DNA of 64,000 bases from Saccharofermentans sp. (GTDB lineage: Bacteria > Bacillota > Clostridia > Saccharofermentanales > Saccharofermentanaceae), in NCBI GenBank assembly GCA_024685385.1, contig JAIKVV010000028.1:1-64000 (forward strand), in the 5' to 3' direction. Below are positions 57,336 to 64,000 of the stretch, in pieces (position 1 is the stretch's first letter; every line of letters begins with the position of its first letter). The translations under genes and the position numbers were made by a program. The notes beneath the pieces are model-generated. The model did no database searches. It was not told the DNA's origin and saw only the letters and a program-made list of their open reading frames with translations.

Positions 57336-59108
57336 TTATGCCCTTGAAGCACCCAGATCCTTGATGATGTAGGGGAAGATCAGTTCGAGCCATGCGGAAA
57401 GCGCCTTGGCCGTATGAGCATATGTGGCATCGTTTTCTCCCGCAGGATCGGGTATCGAAAGGGATATCAGCTTGCCCTTAGTATCCTTCATGACAAGGCC
57501 GCACCTTGCGGCATAAGTTGAAAGTGAGTAGACCTTGTCCTTGATGTCCGGATAATCGGATACGATCCTGAAGGCCTGCTCGTCCCTCATGGTGAGGATA
57601 AGATCTGATGCATTGTATACATCGACCGAGACTCTCTTGGACTTCAAAAAACTCATGTCACGGCCCGTAAGATCCGAAACGGCTTTTACCATCTTGGGGT
57701 CGGGACTGTCCTCTCCGAAAATGGTGAGCCCTGCGGAATCGGCATAGATCTCGCAGTCGCAGTCTTCATCGGCTTCGAGCCTGAAGGGTCCTTCCCTGTT
57801 GATGAGCTCATCCAGGATGATCTCCGCTGCAGGCGACATCGTCATGTTCTTCTCGTCCACGAAAAGGACCTGGGCAGTATATGTTGCGGCATAACTGTCC
57901 TTTTCCTTCCTGATCCTTTCGGGAGATACGGCTTTAACTTCATCCGAGATGTTCTTTCCCGCGGCCGATTTTTTGAGCCTGTTCATATAAGCTGATCCCA
58001 GTCCTTCTTCCGGGAAGCCCTGGGCAAGGATCATATCCACTTTCTGTATGTCAAGGTCTCTTAAGCCTTCGAAAAGATAATGGGAAGCAGCAGCGATATC
58101 AAGCGCTCTTCCGTAAGTAAAAAAATCCAGATGCAGGAGGACATTCTGCCCGAATGCTGCTTCCAGCAGATGCCTTATTTCAACGCCCGAGTAGATGCCT
58201 ATCCTGGCAAAAGGGTTATTAGCCAAAATGGACTTTACCTTCTCCACATAAGGGAATGCGATATTGACCAGAGACTGTTTTTCTTCTTCCGTCATTTCCT
58301 TATAGTCGATATCTTCCCTTCTTCCGTCGGATATACCGTATAAGGCTTCAAGACCTTCGGGAAGATCTTCTATCTCAACTTCACATGTAGGAGCATAATG
58401 ACGGTATTTCATTCCGGGGGATCTGGGAGTCTCGCCTTCCTTTAAGGCATAAGCCTCATCACAGGCGCCGGTTACCGCAAAGATCATCTCTCTCGTTACT
58501 GCGCCGGGACGCAGGATCACGGGAACTTCGCCCGTCGTATCGACAACTGTTGATTCCAATCCGACATCAGAAGGACCGCCGTCGATCGCGGCATAAATGA
58601 AACCTGCCATATCCTCCATGACCCTGGAACAGGTCGTAGGGGAGGGCCTGCCGGAGATGTTGGCCGAAGGAGCCGCAACCGGACAGGAACACTTTTCGAG
58701 AAAGGTCTTTGCCACGGGGTGCGAAGGCATCCTTATGCCGACCGTATCAAGACCTGCAGTAACCTCGGAAGGGATCTTATCCGACTTTTTCATTACGAGA
58801 GTGACGGGGCCCGGCATGAATGCATCGGCCAGAGTCCTTGCAACGGGAGTTACTTCCGCTGCGATCTCATCGATCTGTGACTTATCCCAAATATGGACTA
58901 TCAGGGGATTATCCGAAGGGCGCCCCTTGGCATCGAAGACCTTCTTGACCGAATCCTTAAGGAATGCATTACAGCCGAGGCCGTAAACGGTCTCCGTCGG
59001 GAAAGCTACAACCTCGCCCTCCTTAAGATGACGGGCGCAGTCTTCAATGCCTTCCTTATCGTTGCCCTTTATCTTGAACGTCTTTTCGTAGATCTTCTTT
59101 CTTTCCAT
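57336..59108 (-). CDS. ywlC: Threonylcarbamoyl-AMP synthase (Sua5/YwlC) fused to a degenerate LMW phosphatase domain
   Basis: 590 residues from the ATG at 59108 (AAGGGGAG nearby). Residues about 15-205 are the YrdC/Sua5 domain (VAFPTETVYGLGCNAF; KGRPSDNPLIVHI; APSANISGRPSPT). About 235-405 is the Sua5 C-terminal domain (SPGMKYRHYAPTC). About 412-580 matches low-molecular-weight tyrosine phosphatase, but its CX5R loop reads DEKNMTM with Cys to Asp at 418 and Arg to Met at 424; MSPAAE and SAGLTIFGEDSPDPK remain. It makes threonylcarbamoyl-AMP for t6A with TsaB, TsaD and TsaE. The fused domain is probably catalytically dead. Confidence 0.85.
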   Translation of the reverse strand: MERKKIYEKTFKIKGNDKEGIEDCARHLKEGEVVAFPTETVYGLGCNAFLKDSVKKVFDAKGRPSDNPLIVHIWDKSQIDEIAAEVTPVARTLADAFMPGPVTLVMKKSDKIPSEVTAGLDTVGIRMPSHPVAKTFLEKCSCPVAAPSANISGRPSPTTCSRVMEDMAGFIYAAIDGGPSDVGLESTVVDTTGEVPVILRPGAVTREMIFAVTGACDEAYALKEGETPRSPGMKYRHYAPTCEVEIEDLPEGLEALYGISDGRREDIDYKEMTEEEKQSLVNIAFPYVEKVKSILANNPFARIGIYSGVEIRHLLEAAFGQNVLLHLDFFTYGRALDIAAASHYLFEGLRDLDIQKVDMILAQGFPEEGLGSAYMNRLKKSAAGKNISDEVKAVSPERIRKEKDSYAATYTAQVLFVDEKNMTMSPAAEIILDELINREGPFRLEADEDCDCEIYADSAGLTIFGEDSPDPKMVKAVSDLTGRDMSFLKSKRVSVDVYNASDLILTMRDEQAFRIVSDYPDIKDKVYSLSTYAARCGLVMKDTKGKLISLSIPDPAGENDATYAHTAKALSAWLELIFPYIIKDLGASRA

Positions 59109-59118
59109 GATTCTCCCC

Positions 59119-60192
59119 TTAAGATGCTTCTGATGCATTTTCCGCCGCCTGTGCGACAGTCAGCGCGTCTATTATCTCATCAAGATCTCCTGCAAGGATC
59201 TCATCCAGCTTATAGAGAGTCAATCCTATCCTGTGGTCCGTAACCCTGCCCTGATGGAAATTATATGTCCTGATCCTCTCGGACCGGTCGCCCGAGCCGA
59301 CCTGGTTTCTCCTGGTCTCGTTCATCTCTCCCGCATCGGCGGATCTTGCCATCTCCCAGAGTTTGGAAGTAAGGACTGTCATGGCCTTCTCCTTGTTCTT
59401 GATCTGGGATCTTTCATCCTGGCAGGTAACGACGATCCCCGAAGGGAAGTGCGTAAGCCTTACGGCGGAATCGGTCTTGTTGATGTGCTGTCCGCCTGCT
59501 CCCGATGCGCGGTAGGTATCGATCTTTATGTCCTGTGGATTGATAACGACATCTCTGGGCTCAGCTTCCGGGAGGACTGCAACGGTTGCTGCGGATGTAT
59601 GGATCCTTCCGCCCGATTCCGTGACGGGAACGCGCTGAACGCGGTGGACGCCGCTCTCGAACTTAAGTCGGCTGTATGCGCGCCTGCCCTTGACCTGAAA
59701 TACTATCTCCTTATATCCTCCGAGTTCCGTCGGAGTCTGATCGACTATATCAACGGTAAAGCCGTGAGCTGATGCATAGCCCATATACATCCTGTAAAGA
59801 TCCGATGCAAAGAGAGCCGATTCTTCCCCGCCCGTTCCCGCTCTGATCTCCATTATTACCGAACGGTCGTCGCGGATGTCCCTGGGGGAAAGGAGCTCAT
59901 TTATCTTCTTTTCGGATTCTGCAAGATCTTTCTTGCCTTCTGAAAGTTCCTCATCGGCAAGGGCCTTGATCTCGGGGTCTGATCCTGAAAGAAGATCCAG
60001 TGCTTCTTCTATCCTTCTGTTGGCATCCTCATATCTTTTTATCTCGGATATGACTTCCTCCATGTCGGAAAGTTCGCGTGAGAGCCCCGTGAACTTATCG
60101 CGGTCCGATACTACCGACGGATCCTGAAGGGATGTCGTCAGTTCATCGTATCTTGCTTTAACCTGTTCAAGCTTGCTCTTATCAATAGCCAT
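59119..60192 (-). CDS. prfA: Peptide chain release factor 1
   Basis: 357 residues from the ATG at 60192; an earlier ATG 18 bases upstream has no better site. GGQ motif in [22 protein letters not shown] ([12 protein letters not shown]), the stop-codon-reading PVT tripeptide ([14 protein letters not shown]), and the [11 protein letters not shown] block. RF1 releases peptides at UAA and UAG. It lies ten bases upstream of the Sua5 gene, a neighbourhood common in Bacteria. Confidence 0.96.
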   Translation of the reverse strand: MAIDKSKLEQVKARYDELTTSLQDPSVVSDRDKFTGLSRELSDMEEVISEIKRYEDANRRIEEALDLLSGSDPEIKALADEELSEGKKDLAESEKKINELLSPRDIRDDRSVIMEIRAGTGGEESALFASDLYRMYMGYASAHGFTVDIVDQTPTELGGYKEIVFQVKGRRAYSRLKFESGVHRVQRVPVTESGGRIHTSAATVAVLPEAEPRDVVINPQDIKIDTYRASGAGGQHINKTDSAVRLTHFPSGIVVTCQDERSQIKNKEKAMTVLTSKLWEMARSADAGEMNETRRNQVGSGDRSERIRTYNFHQGRVTDHRIGLTLYKLDEILAGDLDEIIDALTVAQAAENASEAS

Positions 60193-61000
60193 AGGATTGT
60201 GTCTCTCCACGCAGGATATCCATGCCGTTAACGGACTCTGATTCTTCTGAAGAAGATGTTTCAGAAGAGTCCGGAGCCGTTTCCGGAGCAGAGGAAGACG
60301 TTGTCGTCATCTCGCTTGTTTCAGTCGTTGCCAGGGCTTCTTCGGCGGCCTTATCCTTATCCTGACAATATTTCATTATCCGGTCGGCGAGAGCCTGATA
60401 GTAGGGGATCCCGCCTTCTTTCACGATATCGGTTCCGATTATGTGTTCTTCAAAACCGCCGTCAAATGTATAGAACAGCGAATCGTATTCATCGAAAGAT
60501 CCGTATATCTTATACATGGCCTTCCTGATCTCTGTGATGGGACCCTTTCCGATGATCAAGATGGGAACGTTATTTGCGGTTATGCATTGTCTGATGATCT
60601 CTATATCGGATTCCGTAAGTCCCGTTTCCTGATTTACCACGATCATGAGATCATCGGTGTAATCCCTGTGATAACTTGCGGAGATCACGCGGCCGTCCTT
60701 ATCGTATTCTATGGAAGTCATGCTTAAAGTCTTAACGGGCATTATGTCCGATGTCATCTTTCCTGGGGAAAGGAGGACGGTCTTATCCTTGAGAGCCGAC
60801 ATTTCTTCGGGGAATTCGCCTGCCCAGTAGATCGTGATGTCGCGCTTTGCGATAAGTTCGCAGCTTTCCTTCAGCTGTTTTATCTTATCGGCAGAAGCCA
60901 TTTTTTTCAGGCTGTTGTTATTCAGCATTATGATCGCAAGAAATGCGAACATTATGCAGAACACGATCAAAGGAAAAACCATAAATGTTTTTCTGTTCAT
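60182..61000 (-). CDS. Membrane-anchored protein of unknown function
   Basis: 272 residues. One N-terminal membrane segment (about 7-28), no lipobox. The middle has an alpha/beta pattern ([51 protein letters not shown]). The last 50 residues are Thr/Ser/Glu-rich and low-complexity. It overlaps the prfA start by 11 bases and shares one base with the upstream sseB-like gene. I do not recognise the family. Confidence 0.55.
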   Translation of the reverse strand: MNRKTFMVFPLIVFCIMFAFLAIIMLNNNSLKKMASADKIKQLKESCELIAKRDITIYWAGEFPEEMSALKDKTVLLSPGKMTSDIMPVKTLSMTSIEYDKDGRVISASYHRDYTDDLMIVVNQETGLTESDIEIIRQCITANNVPILIIGKGPITEIRKAMYKIYGSFDEYDSLFYTFDGGFEEHIIGTDIVKEGGIPYYQALADRIMKYCQDKDKAAEEALATTETSEMTTTSSSAPETAPDSSETSSSEESESVNGMDILRGETQSYGY

Positions 61001-61719
61001 CAGATCTTCCTCCCGTAGAAAGGATCAAGATCCTTGATGACCTGCTTTGCAAAGTCCACGCGGTAAGATACGACCAGCGGCGGAAGCCCGTCAAGGTAAG
61101 GAACGATATAGGACCTGAATGAATCCATCAGGTACTGTTCCCTCTCCCCTTCAAGATCGGATTCCACGACAATGAGCCAGTTGAGGTTATCGTCAGACAT
61201 CCTTCTCATCAACTGGATCCAGACCTTTTTTATGTCAGGATCGATCTTAAAGAATTCCATTGTCATCTCACGGAGTTTCTCCGGCCAGTGATCGGGCTGT
61301 CCGACCTTGACCGATTCATCCTTGGGGCTTATCTGCTCCCTTATGAGATCGCACATGTCCTTGCCGAAAAGAACTTCATCCGTGCCGGGATTGATCACGA
61401 ACCCGTCAAGTCCCATCTTCTCTTCCGCAACGACATCAAGGATATCCTCAAATCCTGCGAGAACACCGTTCTGAGCCTTGCCTTGCGATGCCTTGTCGAA
61501 GGATTCGGTGTCGGCAAAGACCACCATGTGGCGCCTGTCCTTTGCATCGGATACGGCATGGAAGCGGTAGTCTCCCTCCTTGCCGTCAACGGGCACGATG
61601 AACTTTGAGACTGCGGCAGCCTTCAGGAGATTCAGCATGTTCTCCTCGGAAGGGTCTGCCCTTAATGCCTTCATCAGTTCCTTAAGTTCTTTATTTTCGA
61701 TCTTCTTGTTATCACTCAT
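61000..61719 (-). CDS. SseB-family protein
   Basis: 239 residues. The N-terminal part (AVSKFIVPVDGKEGDYRFHAVSD; VVFADTESFDKASQGKA; LDGFVINPGT) has the SseB fold; the C-terminal part (PDIKKVWIQLMRRMSDDNLNW; ESDLEGEREQYLMDSF) is the SseB C-terminal domain. SseB-like proteins are widespread small-domain proteins, sometimes linked to protein stability or secretion. No catalytic residues are known. Co-transcribed with the next gene. Confidence 0.75.
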   Translation of the reverse strand: MSDNKKIENKELKELMKALRADPSEENMLNLLKAAAVSKFIVPVDGKEGDYRFHAVSDAKDRRHMVVFADTESFDKASQGKAQNGVLAGFEDILDVVAEEKMGLDGFVINPGTDEVLFGKDMCDLIREQISPKDESVKVGQPDHWPEKLREMTMEFFKIDPDIKKVWIQLMRRMSDDNLNWLIVVESDLEGEREQYLMDSFRSYIVPYLDGLPPLVVSYRVDFAKQVIKDLDPFYGRKI

Positions 61720-61770
61720 AAGATATCTCCGTTTTGAAATTTTCTCTTTCTCTTTTCGCGAAAAGAATCG

Positions 61771-62697
61771 CTAGAGAAGCGCATTGACCATCCAGGTCCA
61801 GAAGAATGCCGCAAGGGGCATCAGGAGCGTCGAATAGGTAACGATCCTTGCGCAAAGAGAAGGTGACATGTTGTATTTATCCGCATATACCATGCAAAGG
61901 GAAGTTGAAGGAAGGGCCGTCATGAGAACTATCGCGGCCTTGGTTACGGGCCTCATGTCAACAAAACCCGAGATTCCCATAACGATCAGGAAAGCAATGG
62001 AAGGAAGCGCCAGGAGCTTTAAGGTCACTGTCATGTAGGTCTTAGAATCCGTCAGGATCCTCTTGAGGTTCATATCAGCGATATTGGATCCTAAGACTAT
62101 GAGAGCCAGAGGGAATGCAATGTCTCCCACGAAGTTAAGAGTCGATGTGATGTAGGAATTGAATCTCCAGGGGATGATGAAGAGGATCACCGCCAGGATC
62201 GATGCGGGCGACACGATATCCGTGATGAGATAAACGGGTCTGAACTTACGGCCCGATATTATCGTAACGCCGAAGGTGTAGAAGAAGATATTGAATACCA
62301 GGTTAAATACCGCCGCAAGAAGAAGGCCCGCGTCACCGTAGAGTTCCTGCATCAAGGGTATGCCGATAAAGCTCGTGTTGGAGAAGATGAGACAGGTCGT
62401 CATGATCCTCTTGTCGCTGTCAGACTGCTTTGAGTTTCTGTTAACGAGAGTCAATATGCCCAGCATCACAAGATAGAAGATCCCCGCATAGCAGGCAACG
62501 CCCACCATGGCCCAGAGGAGCTCGTTGGTATAGACATACTGGGACGAAGACAGGATCATGAAAGGCAGGATCGCCTTGATCAGGATGTCACTGATGCTCT
62601 TCTCGGCGCGCGCATCGATGACACCGGTGCGCTTTAAGATGACACCGATGATGAAACATGCGACTATCTTGAGCGTTACGTAATAGATCTGCGTCAT
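61771..62697 (-). CDS. AEC-family transporter
   Basis: 308 residues with about ten membrane segments. The IIGVILKRTGVIDARAEKSI and FIGIPLMQELYGDAGLLLA blocks and the C-terminal MTALPSTSLCMVYADKYN are typical of auxin-efflux-carrier-like proteins, which export organic acids such as malate in bacteria. Overlaps the glpK gene by four bases, so expressed with glycerol kinase; the substrate may be a product of glycerol metabolism. Confidence 0.85.
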   Translation of the reverse strand: MTQIYYVTLKIVACFIIGVILKRTGVIDARAEKSISDILIKAILPFMILSSSQYVYTNELLWAMVGVACYAGIFYLVMLGILTLVNRNSKQSDSDKRIMTTCLIFSNTSFIGIPLMQELYGDAGLLLAAVFNLVFNIFFYTFGVTIISGRKFRPVYLITDIVSPASILAVILFIIPWRFNSYITSTLNFVGDIAFPLALIVLGSNIADMNLKRILTDSKTYMTVTLKLLALPSIAFLIVMGISGFVDMRPVTKAAIVLMTALPSTSLCMVYADKYNMSPSLCARIVTYSTLLMPLAAFFWTWMVNALL

Positions 62698-64000
62698 CCG
62701 TTTTCCTTAGCCAGGATCGCGGTCCTCACCGCATTCTTGTATCCTGCCATCCTTCTTGCAACTTCCTCTTCCGGCATCTTGGGATCGTATTCCTTCCTCG
62801 ATGCATAAAGAGATCTTACTTTGGCAATGCCGTCAAAGAATCCCGTCGTAAGGCCGGCCATGAGACCTGCGCCCATGGCGGTCATCTCATCGGTCTTGGC
62901 TCTTATTATCCTGATGCCCAGCATGTCTGACTGGAGCTGCATAAGATAATCGCTTCCGCATACACCGCCGTCGACTTTCATGGCGGGAGCATCCGTGCCG
63001 GTATCCTTCGCCATGAGCTCAACGAGTTCTGTTACCTGATAGATAATGGATTCTATCGATGCCATAACGATGTCATCGGCGGAGGTTCCGCGGGTAATGC
63101 CGGTTATCAGACCCCTTGCATCGGGATCCCAGTAGGGAGCTCCGAGTCCCGTAAAGGCAGGGACCATATAGACTCCGGAATCGCGCTTTGCGCGGCTTGC
63201 AACGACATCACAATCGGAGGGCTTATCTATAAGATGCATCTCGTCCTTGAGCCAGCTGATTATCGAACCGCCCTGGAATACGGACCCTTCGAGAGCATAA
63301 GTCGTAACTCCGTCTATGGTCCAGGCCGCGGAACAAAGAAGGCCCTTATCCGAGAAGACAGGCTTATCGCCCGTATTCATTAAAGTAAAGCAGCCCGTCC
63401 CGTAAGTTGTCTTGGCTTCGCCCTTCGAAAGGGCATTCTGGCCGAAGAGCGCCGAGGGCTGATCGCCGATAACACCCGTGATGTGAACGCCGTTAAGTGA
63501 TATGACTCTTCCTGCTTCAGTCTCATCAAGACCCGACTCCGTTAATCCTTCCATCGTAAGGGCGACTTCGCCGAAGTCGGATGAGGATGGCTTGGGGATG
63601 GCAAGATTTGCTCTTCCGATGCCGAACAGATCCAAAAGATCCTCATCGTAATCAAGATCGTTTATGTTAAAAAGGAGAGTCCTTGAGCAGTTGGAATAAT
63701 CGGAAGCAAACTGTGCCCCGCCCGTGAGTTTATATACAAGATAGGAGTCAACGGTTCCGAAAAGAACGGATCCTGCTCTGACCTTATCTTCCAGGCCGTA
63801 TCTTTCCTTTATCCAGACCATCTTGGTCGCGGAAAAATAAGGATCCAGCTTAAGACCCGTCTTGGAGGATATCTCAGATCCCCTTGCCTTGAGTTCTTCC
63901 CTTCTGCAGATGTCCGCAGTCCTTCTGCACTGCCATACGATGGCGTTGCAGAAAGGCTCGCCCGTCTCCTTATCGAAGGCGATCGTGGTCTCTCTCTGGT
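62694..64000 (-). CDS. glpK: Glycerol kinase (partial, N-terminus outside the window)
   Basis: The frame runs through the window edge: the first visible residues on the minus strand are QRETTIAFDKETGEP and VWQCRRTADICRREELKARG, typical of GlpK. Later come DPYFSATKMVW, GVHITGVIGDQPSALFGQ and YGTGCFTLMNTGDK, then GLGAPYWDPDARG. About 434 residues are present of the usual 500. It phosphorylates glycerol with ATP. An internal Met at 63821 is not the start. Confidence 0.95.
   Translation of the reverse strand, partial: QRETTIAFDKETGEPFCNAIVWQCRRTADICRREELKARGSEISSKTGLKLDPYFSATKMVWIKERYGLEDKVRAGSVLFGTVDSYLVYKLTGGAQFASDYSNCSRTLLFNINDLDYDEDLLDLFGIGRANLAIPKPSSSDFGEVALTMEGLTESGLDETEAGRVISLNGVHITGVIGDQPSALFGQNALSKGEAKTTYGTGCFTLMNTGDKPVFSDKGLLCSAAWTIDGVTTYALEGSVFQGGSIISWLKDEMHLIDKPSDCDVVASRAKRDSGVYMVPAFTGLGAPYWDPDARGLITGITRGTSADDIVMASIESIIYQVTELVELMAKDTGTDAPAMKVDGGVCGSDYLMQLQSDMLGIRIIRAKTDEMTAMGAGLMAGLTTGFFDGIAKVRSLYASRKEYDPKMPEEEVARRMAGYKNAVRTAILAKENG

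Overview
The window looks like chromosomal DNA of an anaerobic Gram-positive bacterium of the class Clostridia, probably related to Ruminococcus or other Oscillospiraceae. The signs are the spore protease gpr, an omega-remA-gmk cluster, pyruvate phosphate dikinase, a glycyl radical enzyme, ECF transport, S-layer homology domains, lipoproteins with Thr/Ser-rich linkers and Firmicutes-type promoters. No rRNA, tRNA, CRISPR array, insertion sequence or phage gene was seen.

Layout. 1-2.7 kb: end of nusG, then rplK-rplA and rplJ-rplL with an L10-type attenuator leader. 2.8-6.2 kb: secreted lipase, lipoprotein, gpr (opposite strand) and rpsT. 6.2-14.3 kb: a cobalamin-riboswitch-controlled operon encoding a small basic protein, a large secreted DUF4430/Big_2 protein, a secreted beta-propeller, a complete ECF transporter (T, fused A-A', S) and a DUF4430 lipoprotein. 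I read it as a surface corrinoid capture and import system. 14.3-20 kb (minus strand): a glycyl radical enzyme with its activase, an FGGY kinase and a mannose-6-phosphate isomerase-like protein, probably an anaerobic sugar-phosphate pathway. 20-22 kb: UDG-superfamily protein and an acyltransferase.

From 22 kb to the end every gene is on the minus strand and most are housekeeping: ppdK, glycyl-tRNA synthetase, rpoZ, gmk, remA, yloC; a MacB-like ABC set; a phosphoesterase, uvrC and a Crh-like HPr; rimI-tsaB-tsaE; rpsI-rplM; a five-gene surface cassette with two transglutaminase-like proteins, two lipoproteins and a 45-residue membrane protein; an SGNH protein and a glycosyltransferase; a Barstar/LacI-sensor/GGDEF fusion; ftsH-hpt-tilS-dnaB-rplI; rpsR-ssb-rpsF; an SLH/LRR surface protein; a Sua5 fused to a dead phosphatase domain; prfA; sseB-like; an AEC transporter; and the 3' part of glpK.

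Most interesting: (1) the riboswitch operon, whose two secreted protein types resemble known B12 binders (intrinsic-factor-like DUF4430 and a BtuG-like propeller) beside an ECF importer; (2) four copies of TTCACCA-N21-T(G/A)GTGAA with centres 52, 62 and 52 bp apart, upstream of tsaE; (3) the Barstar-PBP-GGDEF fusion; (4) Sua5 fused to an LMW-PTP that has lost both catalytic residues; (5) an HPr with Gln15 and Ser46; (6) the glycyl radical enzyme locus; (7) the transglutaminase cassette. Codon style seems to change near 22 kb, so a chimeric assembly should be excluded.
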